Part shown: piece after piece, positions 1 through 5,285 of the stretch
Layout of the letters: every line of letters starts with the position of its first letter
How positions within the stretch are numbered: the stretch's first letter is position 1
Assembly (NCBI GenBank): GCA_030604585.1
Contig: JAUVVP010000102.1
Span: 1-6,801, forward strand
Direction of reading: 5' to 3'
DNA from: Planctomycetota bacterium
GTDB lineage: Bacteria > Planctomycetota > Brocadiia > SM23-32
Length of the DNA: 6,801 nt
Made by a program: the position numbers and the translations under genes
Notes under the pieces: generated by a model
The model's input: the letters and a program-made list of their open reading frames with translations, nothing else
Databases searched by the model: none
What the model was told of the DNA's origin: nothing

Positions 1-1
1 C

Positions 2-115
2 GACGCGGCGGGGCGGGTGACGGCCGAGGCCGTCACTGGCGCACGCCTGGTGGGCACCACGGCGGTGACCTACGGCTACGACACACGGCGTTTGGACACG
101 GATTGTCGCGGATGA
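2..115 (+). CDS. C-terminal fragment of an unidentified protein
   Basis: An open frame enters from the left edge and ends at TGA 113-115, giving 37 residues. The other plus frames look less gene-like. Its third codon positions are strongly G/C, as in the genes nearby. The visible part contains GARLVGTTAVTYGYDTRRL, and the VTYGY stretch faintly recalls the end of HAD-type phosphatases, but this is too short for a family call. The last seven codons and the stop (92-115) lie inside the left inverted repeat of the unit at 92-311. The present C-terminus is therefore at least partly repeat-encoded, and the original stop codon may have been displaced. The gene is cut by the window edge, so length and function cannot be judged. 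Confidence 0.5.
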   Translation, partial: DAAGRVTAEAVTGARLVGTTAVTYGYDTRRLDTDCRG

Positions 116-123
116 AGACGGAT
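92..123 (+). repeat. Left 32-bp inverted repeat (CGGAT type)
   Basis: This arm starts TTGGACACGGATT and consists of three consecutive 10-bp steps each ending in CGGAT (94-103, 104-113, 114-123). It is the inverted partner of 280-311 with four mismatches. It contains the ATG (112-114) of the GxxExxY remnant and the TGA (113-115) of the upstream frame. Confidence 0.75.
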
Positions 124-264
124 ATGAAGGATCAGGACCTGACCGAGAAGATCATCGGCTGCGCTCTCAAAGTGCATAACACACTCGCCTTCGGGTTTCT
201 GGAGAAGTTGATCAACTTCGGGCGCGAGGTGCAGGTGAAACGTAGGGTCTTTGATCGGTCATAA
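112..264 (+). pseudogene. Internally deleted GxxExxY-family gene remnant
   Basis: The 50-residue frame begins with the typical GxxExxY N-terminus: DLTEKIIGCALKVHNTLAFG (9-28) followed by FLEK. It then jumps to what is normally the family's C-terminal end, LINFGREVQVKRRVF (33-47). Family members are usually about 120-135 residues, so roughly 75-80 central residues are missing, yet the frame stays open. The break falls inside the namesake motif: Gly28 and Glu31 remain, but the Tyr three residues after Glu is replaced by Ile34. GxxExxY proteins have no firmly established function in my knowledge. No Shine-Dalgarno sequence precedes ATG 112 or the in-frame ATG 124. It lies wholly within the inverted-repeat unit at 92-311 and is most likely non-functional. 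Confidence 0.8.
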
Positions 265-279
265 TGCCGTCAGGTTGTC

Positions 280-311
280 ATCCGTCTTTATCCGTGTGAA
301 TCCGTGTCCAA
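280..311 (-). repeat. Right 32-bp inverted repeat (CGGAT type)
   Basis: Read on the minus strand this arm starts TTGGACACGGATT and matches the left arm at 28 of 32 positions. On the plus strand it shows three 10-bp steps each beginning ATCCGT (280-289, 290-299, 300-309). The step length is close to one helical turn, which would suit a protein binding one face of the DNA. Confidence 0.75.
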
Positions 312-344
312 GGGCCGTTCGCACAAGCCTCAAGCGCGGCCGGC

Positions 345-710
345 TCAGCGCAGGAGCCTGATGGGGACGGGGTAGCGGTAGGCCTGGCCGTTGCTCGCCT
401 TGACGGAGGCGACGAAGATCAGGGCCAGGTTCAGAAGGGTCCAAACGATCTGAAGCGGGATCCGAATGGCTGGGACGAAGATGAAGGGCACTATGCCGAC
501 CAGGGCCATCAGTATCTGGAAGTTGACGGCTTCCTTGCCCTGGTCGTCCACGAACGGGAACTGCTTGCCCCTGATCAGCCAGACCAGCAGCGGGCCGGCT
601 ATGTTCATCCCCAGGACCGTGCCCAGCGGCACGGTGGCGAACATCAGCAGCGCCGAAAGGTGACACGCCATGCCCCAGGTGCGAGCCTGCTTCGGCGGGC
701 CCTCCGTCAT
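345..710 (-). CDS. DUF4870 family small membrane protein
   Basis: This 121-residue protein fits DUF4870 in length and pattern. A tryptophan-containing N-terminus leads into a first membrane segment (about 14-35, including HLSALL). A second segment (about 38-46) precedes the family's charged FVDDQGKEAVNFQI element at 53-66. Two more hydrophobic stretches follow (about 67-81 and 85-102), and the tail is short and basic. The start at 710 is chosen because GGGGGAG lies 7 nt upstream (718-724); the longer frame from 1274 overlaps trkA and is not credible. The family's biochemical role is unknown; it is an inner-membrane protein. The gene follows trkA in the same direction after a 128-bp gap with a candidate promoter, so it is probably a separate unit. 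Any link to potassium transport is only positional. Confidence 0.85.
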   Translation of the reverse strand: MTEGPPKQARTWGMACHLSALLMFATVPLGTVLGMNIAGPLLVWLIRGKQFPFVDDQGKEAVNFQILMALVGIVPFIFVPAIRIPLQIVWTLLNLALIFVASVKASNGQAYRYPVPIRLLR

Positions 711-765
711 CGGTCTTCTCCCCCGCTCTATGATGGCAGATGCAGGACAACCGTCCGGCAGCAAC

Positions 766-794
766 AAGGTATCAGTGCCGCCCGCCCCGGTCAA
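766..794 (-). promoter_or_regulatory. Candidate sigma70-type promoter for the DUF4870 gene
   Basis: On the minus strand TTGACC (789-794) is followed after exactly 17 bp by TACCTT (766-771). The -35 box matches consensus at five of six positions; the -10 box is weak at three of six. Transcription would start near 759, leaving a leader of about 50 nt. It is located in the otherwise gene-free 711-838 gap. Confidence 0.4.
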
Positions 795-838
795 GCGTGC
801 CGCAAGCGGGGGGCCGCATCCGCCGCACCGTCGCTGCG

Positions 839-1513
839 TTACTTGACCCCCAGGTAGCGGGCGGCGGTGCGGATGGCGTCGTGGTCGGCGGCCAGGTAGA
901 CGCGGTCGCCGGCTTCGACGGCTGCGTTGCCCCGCGGCAGGATGAACCGCCCCGTGGCGGGCCGGAATATGCCCACGATGACGCAGTCGGTGGGGAAGTC
1001 CGCGTCCTGGGCGATCTCGGCCACGATCCGGCCCGCGGCGGGGGAACTCTCGGAGACCTTCATGAAGACGATGCTCGCCTTGCCCTCGCCGAAGGCCGTC
1101 ACCTCCCTCATTGACGGCTCCTCGATCTCCCAGGTGAACTGGTTCAGGTAGAGGTCCACGATGTTGAGCACGCGCGCGACGCCGGCGAGCTTGTATACCT
1201 CCTCGTACCGGGGGTCGCGCATCCTGACGATGGTCCGGGAGACGCCCATGTGCTTGGCCAGAAGGGCGAAGCACAGGTTGTCGCTGTCGCGTCGCATCAC
1301 GGCGGCGGCGCAGTCGGCGCGGTTCAGTTCGGCATCTTCGAGGATGCCGATGGAGGTGGCCGAACCGTGGATAGTGGTTACTCCGAGCTGCGAGTAGACC
1401 CGTTCGCAGACCTCGCGGTCCGCGTCCACCACGGTGACGTCGTGCTTGCCCGCGACCAGGCGGCTGGCCAGGCCGCGCCCGACCATGCCTGCGCCCGCGA
1501 TAACTATCCGCAT
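839..1513 (-). CDS. trkA: Trk/Ktr-type potassium uptake regulatory subunit TrkA
   Basis: A 224-residue cytosolic gating subunit that binds nucleotide and controls the TrkH channel encoded just upstream. Residues 1-120 form an RCK N-terminal (Rossmann) domain: the glycine motif GAGMVG is at 7-12 and an acidic residue (Asp30) ends the second strand, suggesting NAD(H)-type adenosine binding. Residues about 137-221 form the RCK C-terminal (TrkA_C) domain. There is a single RCK unit, so it resembles KtrA or other half-length TrkA proteins rather than the duplicated E. coli protein of about 458 residues. The start at 1513 is preferred over 1597 because the Rossmann strand MRIVIAGAG begins there and GGGAGGAG (1518-1525) precedes it. 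The trkH stop is 34 nt upstream, so the two are probably co-transcribed. Confidence 0.95.
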   Translation of the reverse strand: MRIVIAGAGMVGRGLASRLVAGKHDVTVVDADREVCERVYSQLGVTTIHGSATSIGILEDAELNRADCAAAVMRRDSDNLCFALLAKHMGVSRTIVRMRDPRYEEVYKLAGVARVLNIVDLYLNQFTWEIEEPSMREVTAFGEGKASIVFMKVSESSPAAGRIVAEIAQDADFPTDCVIVGIFRPATGRFILPRGNAAVEAGDRVYLAADHDAIRTAARYLGVK

Positions 1514-1517
1514 CTGT

Positions 1518-1525
1518 CTCCTCCC
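1518..1525 (-). promoter_or_regulatory. Shine-Dalgarno sequence for trkA
   Basis: GGGAGGAG on the minus strand is followed by ACAG and then the ATG at 1511-1513. This strong site in the trkH-trkA gap fixes the start of trkA and rules out the 28-residue-longer version that would overlap trkH. Confidence 0.75.
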
Positions 1526-1547
1526 GCTGTCCCTTGGGTGACGTTCG

Positions 1548-3092
1548 TTATTTCCACGTCCGGCCGCTGAAGAGCATGAGGACCGGTATGATCTCAAGCC
1601 TGCCGGCCAGCATGCCGGCGATGTAGGTCAGCTTGATGACCGGGCTGAGGCGCGCCATCTGCTCGACGGGGATGTAGCACGGGCCGATGTTGCCCAGCGC
1701 GCTGAACATGCCGGAGGCGCTCTGCAGCCCCCCGTGAGAGCTGAAGGCCGCCGTGGTCAGCGCACCCACCAAGAGCAGGAACAGCCAGGCGAAGAACAGG
1801 CCGGCGGTCCTGTAGACCTCCTCCTGCCCGACCCTCTTGCCGTCCACCAGCAGCAGCTCGACGCCGCTGTCGGGCTTGAGCACCCTTCTGACCTGGCGCA
1901 CCATCAGCTTCCACAGGATCACGATGCGGATGACCTTCAGGCCACCGCTCGTGGAGCCGGCGCAGCCACCGATTAACATCAGCACCAGGAACACCTGTCG
2001 CGCCAGGGGGGTGAAGTAGCCCGAGGCGATGTGGCGCGTCGCGTATCCCGTCGAGGTGGCGATGGCCAAGACCTGGAACAGGCTGTGGCGGAACGTGTCG
2101 GCCAGGGAGTCCGGCGGCGGGAGCTGCGCCCCGGCCGCAAGGCCCGCCGATCCCCCGCCCAGGTGGACCTGGTAGAGGCGGGAGCCCATCACAAGCAGGA
2201 GCGCCCCGGCAAGGATAGCCCACCAGAGCCGCACCTCGTCGCTGTCCCAGAGGGACTTGAGGCCCCCCCGCACGAAGCGGTAGTGGACGAGGAAGTTGGT
2301 CCCTCCTGCCCACATCCCGAAGATTATGACATACTCGATGGCGACGTGATGGGCGTGGCCGACTTCTTCGTAGTGGGCGATGCTGGCGTCGTAGGGCGAG
2401 AAGCCGCCGGTGGACAGGCACGTGAAGGCGTGGGAGACGGCGTCGTAAAGGCCCACCCCGCACAGGTAAAGGCCGCCGGCCACGACGGTGGTGTAGAGGA
2501 TGTAGATGAGCCAGAGTATCTTCAGCGTGTTCCACATGCCGGGGGCAACGCGCTGCGCGGCGATCTTGTGGCTCTCGGCGCCGAACAGCTTGTGGGACAG
2601 CCCCCCCTGGAAGACCACCGCCATGAAGAAGGTCAGGATCCCCAGCCCGCCTATCCACTGGGTCATGGACCGCCAGAAAAGCAGCGCCCTCGGCATCTCG
2701 TCCAGGCCGGACAGCATCGTGATGCCGGTCGTGGTGAAGCCGCTCATGGCCTCGAAGTAGGCGTCCAGGTAGCCCACGCCCAGGTGGTGGCTGAACGGAA
2801 TGGCCCCGACCGCGCTGACCACGATCCAGCCCAGCACGCAGATGAGCATCGCTTCGGGCGTGCCCAGCGCGCGGGGGCGCTCGCCGCGCTGCAACTGCCA
2901 GCGGCATGCTGCCCCCAGCAGCAGGGACACGAAGATGGGGATCGCAAAGGTGCCGGCGCTCATGCGCTGGCCGCCTTCGTCCTTCAGCACCAGCGAGAGG
3001 ACGAATGGTATCAGCAGCAGGAAGCCGAAGACGAACAGGATCGTGCCCACGTAGGTGAGGACCAGCCGTAACCTGGCAAGGGGAAACCTCAT
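1548..3092 (-). CDS. trkH: TrkH family potassium channel/transporter subunit
   Basis: A 514-residue integral inner-membrane protein that conducts K+ (or Na+/K+) into the cell with TrkA. All four pore loops of the SKT superfamily are visible: SGFTTTGIT (117-125), CLSTGGFS (225-232), ATSTGYAT (345-352) and SALGNIGPCY (464-473). Each supplies the filter glycine. Other family marks are AGGTNF (262-267), GGCAGSTSGGLKVIR (375-389) and the closing GRLEIIPVLMLF (497-508). Length is normal for TrkH/KtrB. The stretch at about 309-328 (LGGGSAGLAAGAQLPPPDS region) is a Gly/Ala/Pro-rich loop that looks like an insertion. The start at 3092 is chosen: AGGA precedes it, and the upstream ATG at 3140 overlaps the -10 box of the promoter. 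trkA follows after 34 nt. Confidence 0.96.
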   Translation of the reverse strand: MRFPLARLRLVLTYVGTILFVFGFLLLIPFVLSLVLKDEGGQRMSAGTFAIPIFVSLLLGAACRWQLQRGERPRALGTPEAMLICVLGWIVVSAVGAIPFSHHLGVGYLDAYFEAMSGFTTTGITMLSGLDEMPRALLFWRSMTQWIGGLGILTFFMAVVFQGGLSHKLFGAESHKIAAQRVAPGMWNTLKILWLIYILYTTVVAGGLYLCGVGLYDAVSHAFTCLSTGGFSPYDASIAHYEEVGHAHHVAIEYVIIFGMWAGGTNFLVHYRFVRGGLKSLWDSDEVRLWWAILAGALLLVMGSRLYQVHLGGGSAGLAAGAQLPPPDSLADTFRHSLFQVLAIATSTGYATRHIASGYFTPLARQVFLVLMLIGGCAGSTSGGLKVIRIVILWKLMVRQVRRVLKPDSGVELLLVDGKRVGQEEVYRTAGLFFAWLFLLLVGALTTAAFSSHGGLQSASGMFSALGNIGPCYIPVEQMARLSPVIKLTYIAGMLAGRLEIIPVLMLFSGRTWK

Positions 3093-3138
3093 GCGAGCTT
3101 CCTGTGGGCTGCGTAAGCGCCATCGCGCCGCGGCCCCC

Positions 3139-3168
3139 ATTGTAATGACCCCGCACGAGCGTTTGCAA
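3139..3168 (-). promoter_or_regulatory. Candidate sigma70-type promoter for trkH-trkA
   Basis: TTGCAA (3163-3168) and TACAAT (3139-3144) on the minus strand are separated by 18 bp. The -10 box matches consensus at five of six positions. The expected start point near 3132 gives a leader of about 40 nt to the chosen trkH ATG. No obvious operator was seen. Confidence 0.5.
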
Positions 3169-3196
3169 CGGCTCCGTTCTCCTGAGCCTTGCGGCG

Positions 3197-3225
3197 TTGA
3201 CAGCTCGCCGTGGCCGCCCTACGAT
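3197..3225 (+). promoter_or_regulatory. Candidate sigma70-type promoter for rnc
   Basis: A perfect TTGACA (3197-3202) is followed after exactly 17 bp by TACGAT (3220-3225), four of six -10 positions including the key first A and last T. The predicted start point near 3232 is downstream of the GTG at 3210, so that codon cannot be the translation start of this transcript. The leader to ATG 3279 would be about 47 nt. Confidence 0.6.
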
Positions 3226-3278
3226 ATGCGTTCCTTAGCCCTGTCGAGATGCGCCGGCTCTGGGGAGACACCGAGTCC

Positions 3279-3986
3279 ATGGACGAGGCCCTCCAACAGC
3301 TCCAGGAGCGTTTGCAGTACCGGTTCCAGGACCCGGCCCTGCTGAGGCTGGCGGTCACCCATGCGTCGGTGCGCGCCGACGGCCTGCCGTCCAATGAGAG
3401 GCTGGAGTTCCTGGGCGACGCCGTGGTGGGCCTGGTCATCTCGGAGCACCTGTTCCGGTCCTCGCCGGAGCTGTCCGAGGGGGAGATGACACTGACCAAG
3501 TCCGCGGTGGTCAGCGGGGGGGTGCTGTTCAGGGCGGGGCAGTCGCTCGGCCTGGCGCAGTTCCTGCAAGTGGACCAGGGGCTGCGGCAGCGCAGGGAAT
3601 ACCCCGCCTCCATCGTCGCGGACGGCTACGAGGCCATAGTGGGGGCGATCTTCCTGGACGGCGGCATCGAGGCGGCGGCCGACTTCGTGCTGCGCAGCCT
3701 TGACCCTGAGATCGAGCAGGTCCAGGCCGGCCAGCATGCGCTCAGCTACAAGTCCCTGCTCCAGGAGAGGACCCAGGCCGAAGGGAAGGGGACGCCCCGC
3801 TACAGCGTGGTGAGGTATGAAGGCCCGGACCACCAGCGCCGCTACCTGACCGTGGTGCACGTCTACGGCGAGGAGTGCGGCGCGGGCTGGGGCTCCACCA
3901 TAAAGGCCGCCGAACAGAACGCAGCGCAAGACGCCCTCGACAAGTGCTACCCCGGCTGGGAGGGCACGAAGGAGCCCCCTGCTTGA
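3279..3986 (+). CDS. rnc: Ribonuclease III
   Basis: A 235-residue double-strand-specific endoribonuclease that matures rRNA precursors and cuts structured mRNAs in the cytoplasm. The nuclease domain carries the signature NERLEFLGD at 39-47, with Glu40, Glu43 and Asp47, and the second acidic pair Asp115 and Glu118 in ADGYEAIVGA. A double-stranded-RNA-binding domain follows at about 156-222, ending AAEQNAAQDAL. In its loop the usual pair of lysines (SKK) reads T-I-K at 207-209, so one RNA-contacting lysine appears to be replaced by Ile208. ATG 3279 is chosen because it fits the usual RNase III N-terminus, has GGGGAG at 3262-3267 (11 nt away, rather far), and lies downstream of the promoter. ATG 3249 is possible; GTG 3210 is not. 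The gene stands alone, divergent from trkH and convergent with holC. Confidence 0.96.
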   Translation: MDEALQQLQERLQYRFQDPALLRLAVTHASVRADGLPSNERLEFLGDAVVGLVISEHLFRSSPELSEGEMTLTKSAVVSGGVLFRAGQSLGLAQFLQVDQGLRQRREYPASIVADGYEAIVGAIFLDGGIEAAADFVLRSLDPEIEQVQAGQHALSYKSLLQERTQAEGKGTPRYSVVRYEGPDHQRRYLTVVHVYGEECGAGWGSTIKAAEQNAAQDALDKCYPGWEGTKEPPA

Positions 3987-4013
3987 GTCCGCCGGCGCAG
4001 CGGTCGGTGACTC

Positions 4014-4457
4014 CTACGGCTTGATGAACCGCATCCGGTAGCCTGCGCCCTTGCAGGCGGCGTAGCGGGCGCGGCTTGCCTGGCGCAGCTCCGCGTCGTA
4101 GACGGCGGCGAAGTCGTAGAGGTGGGCGAACCGCGCGAACCAGTCCGGCAGCCCGTCGGCGGAGGCGACGATCAGCACGTCCGACTCAACGTCGCCGGGC
4201 TCGGCGCTGAAGATGACCACGGGCTCGACGAGCGGGTCCCCGGCTTCCTCCAGCCGCACGTGCGGGATGAAGGCGTTCTGGCGGAAGGTCCACAGAAGCG
4301 AGTCCAGCTCGGCGGCCTCGCCCTGGTCGGGCGTGTAGATGGAGACGGTCTCGCCGCGCTCGTAATGGATGGCAGTCCGCAGGCAGACCTGCGCCAGCTT
4401 CTCCTCGGGCGCGCGCAGCTCGATGAACTCGGCCACCTTTTCGCTCTTCTCGCTCAT
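4014..4457 (-). CDS. holC: DNA polymerase III chi subunit-like protein (HolC)
   Basis: A 147-residue protein, the same length as E. coli chi, which links the clamp loader to single-strand-binding protein. The family pattern is visible throughout: LDSLLWTF (51-58), FIPH (63-66), PVVIF (79-83), DVLIV (93-97), YDF (114-116) and the end SRARYAACKGAGY (128-140). Arg129 and Tyr132 align with E. coli Arg128 and Tyr131 of the SSB-tail pocket; the adjacent Lys is Ala133 here. The start at 4457 is chosen because the extension to 4505 would be translated from repeat sequence. The ribosome site is weak. It lies 131 nt after folE, with the arm of an inverted repeat 25 nt upstream of its start. No holD or clamp-loader gene is in view. 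Confidence 0.85.
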   Translation of the reverse strand: MSEKSEKVAEFIELRAPEEKLAQVCLRTAIHYERGETVSIYTPDQGEAAELDSLLWTFRQNAFIPHVRLEEAGDPLVEPVVIFSAEPGDVESDVLIVASADGLPDWFARFAHLYDFAAVYDAELRQASRARYAACKGAGYRMRFIKP

Positions 4458-4588
4458 CTCACTCGCCGAACAACAGCAGCGCTCCAACACGGAGCCACCG
4501 AACACAGACCGACCTCACCACAACGACACAACGATCACGACGAAATGGACTTCTGGGCAGCCGGCCAGAGCGGATCGTAGACCATTTC
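4458..4588. other. folE-holC gap derived from CACGGAG-type repeat
   Basis: This 131-bp gap has no gene. Its holC-proximal part contains the left repeat arm (4483-4501), followed on the plus strand by AC-rich, CACAG/CACCAC-like text to about 4545 that looks like decayed copies of the same motif. I found no convincing promoter for holC, so read-through from folE is possible. Confidence 0.45.
4483..4501 (+). repeat. Left arm of CACGGAG-type inverted repeat
   Basis: TCCAACACGGAGCCACCGA matches the reverse complement of 4641-4659 at 16 of 19 positions. It sits between holC and folE. Together the arms bound 177 bp. Confidence 0.6.
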
Positions 4589-5236
4589 TCACGTGGTGCC
4601 CCCGCCAGGGGCGGGCTCGGCCGCCGTACGGCGGCCAAGCTCCGTGCCTCCGTGTTGAACAAAGACATAGCTGCGCGCGTCGATCAGCATCATGGCCTCG
4701 GCGCGCGTTGCCGGGTTCTCCCTGAACAGCCCGGTCACCACGCTGGTCACCGTGAGGGAGCCCGGTTTCTTGATGCCGCGCATGGTCATGCACAGGTGCT
4801 CGGCCTGCACGACAACCAGCACTCCCCTGGGCTGGAGCATGCGCGTGAGGCTGTTGGCGATCTCGGCCGTCATCCGCTCCTGCACCTGGAGGCGTCGGGC
4901 GTGCAGCTCGACGACGCGCGCCAGCTTGCTGATGCCGGTGATGCGGCCCTCCTTGGGGATGTAGGCCACGTGGGCCTTGCCGTGGAAGGGCAGCAGGTGG
5001 TGCTCGCACATCGAGTAGAAGGAGATGTCCTTGACCAGCACCATCTCGTCGTAGGCTTCCTCGTGGAAGACCTTGATGAGTTCGTCCGGCTCGGTGTGCA
5101 TGCCGCGGAATATCTCGACGTAGGCGTCGGCCACCCTGTCCGGCGTCTCGGCCAGGGTTCTCTCCTCGACGTTCGGGCCGAGGCCCTCGAGGATAAGGCG
5201 GACGCCTTTGCGGATCTTCTCCTGGTCAATGGCCAC
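4589..5236 (-). CDS. folE: GTP cyclohydrolase I (FolE), with an added C-terminal tail
   Basis: A 215-residue cytosolic enzyme converting GTP to dihydroneopterin triphosphate, the first step of folate and pterin synthesis. Zinc ligands are present: Cys77 and His80 in SMCEHH, and Cys149 in AEHLCMTMRG. The second signature, SKLARVVELHARRLQVQERMT, covers 103-123. The usual fold ends near residue 185 (AEAMMLI); another 30 residues follow, Gly/Pro/Ala-rich at the end, encoded by repeat arm 4641-4659 and a palindrome. GTG at 5236 is taken as the start because a perfect GGAGGT (5244-5249) lies 7 nt upstream; ATG 5251 overlaps that site and ATG 5311 overlaps pdxJ. The pdxJ stop is 49 nt upstream, suggesting one transcript. 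Confidence 0.95.
   Translation of the reverse strand: MAIDQEKIRKGVRLILEGLGPNVEERTLAETPDRVADAYVEIFRGMHTEPDELIKVFHEEAYDEMVLVKDISFYSMCEHHLLPFHGKAHVAYIPKEGRITGISKLARVVELHARRLQVQERMTAEIANSLTRMLQPRGVLVVVQAEHLCMTMRGIKKPGSLTVTSVVTGLFRENPATRAEAMMLIDARSYVFVQHGGTELGRRTAAEPAPGGGTT
4615..4640. repeat. 26-bp near-perfect palindrome in the folE tail
   Basis: The core GGCCGCCGTACGGCGGCC (4619-4636) is a perfect palindrome, extended to 26 bp with a single mismatched pair. It lies immediately internal to the right repeat arm and within the 3' coding end of folE. In RNA it would form a very stable hairpin with a GUAC loop. A second GC hairpin (CCCGCC/GGCGGG) follows at about 4600-4614. Neither is followed by a U-run, so classical termination is not supported. 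Confidence 0.6.
4641..4659 (-). repeat. Right arm of CACGGAG-type inverted repeat, inside folE
   Basis: On the minus strand it reads TTCAACACGGAGGCACGGA, a tandem of CACGGAG and GCACGGA. It is translated in the folE frame as VQHGGTE (residues 193-199), just beyond the normal end of the FolE fold. Confidence 0.6.
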
Positions 5237-5243
5237 GTTTGAG

Positions 5244-5249
5244 ACCTCC
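5244..5249 (-). promoter_or_regulatory. Shine-Dalgarno sequence that sets a GTG start for folE
   Basis: GGAGGT on the minus strand is followed by 7 nt (CTCAAAC) and GTG at 5234-5236. The in-frame ATG at 5249-5251 is itself part of this site and has no ribosome site of its own, so the GTG is the better start. Confidence 0.7.
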
Positions 5250-5285
5250 ATCAAGCGGCGGGACGGGCTGTTGGTTCGGACGGGC

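Larger units (their letters stand above)
92..311. mobile_element. 220-bp MITE-like unit with 32-bp inverted repeats around a GxxExxY remnant
   Basis: The two ends are inverted copies of each other, with 28 of 32 positions identical (92-123 against 280-311). They enclose a 51-codon remnant of a GxxExxY gene. Small size, terminal inverted repeats and a collapsed internal reading frame are the hallmarks of a non-autonomous, MITE-like derivative of a larger unit. I see no convincing target-site duplication: the flanks ending at 91 and starting at 312 do not match. No transposase is present. Mobility is thus inferred from structure only. The left end overlaps the 3' end of the upstream reading frame; the right end lies 33 bp from the stop of the DUF4870 gene, so the unit sits between two converging genes. 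Confidence 0.5.

Noticed and set aside
72..331. Target-site duplication around the 220-bp unit
   Set aside because: The flanking bases before 92 and after 311 share no convincing direct repeat, so recent insertion cannot be shown from the sequence.
312..344. Terminator for the DUF4870 gene
   Set aside because: Only a short GGCCG/CGGCC pairing with a long loop and no T-run; not supported.
2031..3071. Long plus-strand open frame (346 residues) opposite trkH
   Set aside because: It lies antisense to an unmistakable TrkH, and its composition (His/Gly/Arg/Asp-rich, low hydrophobic order) is typical of a high-GC shadow frame.
1594..3168. Long minus-strand frame (524 residues) in another phase over trkH
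   Set aside because: Out of frame with the four pore loops of TrkH; Arg/Pro/His-rich translation without domain pattern.
3210..3278. Longer RNase III beginning at GTG 3210
   Set aside because: The GTG lies inside the spacer of the candidate promoter and has no Shine-Dalgarno sequence; RNase III homologues normally begin near the residue encoded at 3279.
3985..4013. Possible bidirectional terminator between rnc and holC (GAGTC/GACTC stem)
   Set aside because: Only a 5-bp outer stem with a large, poorly paired interior and no U-run on either strand.
4458..4505. HolC extended to ATG 4505
   Set aside because: The extra 16 residues are translated repeat sequence with no resemblance to chi and no ribosome site.
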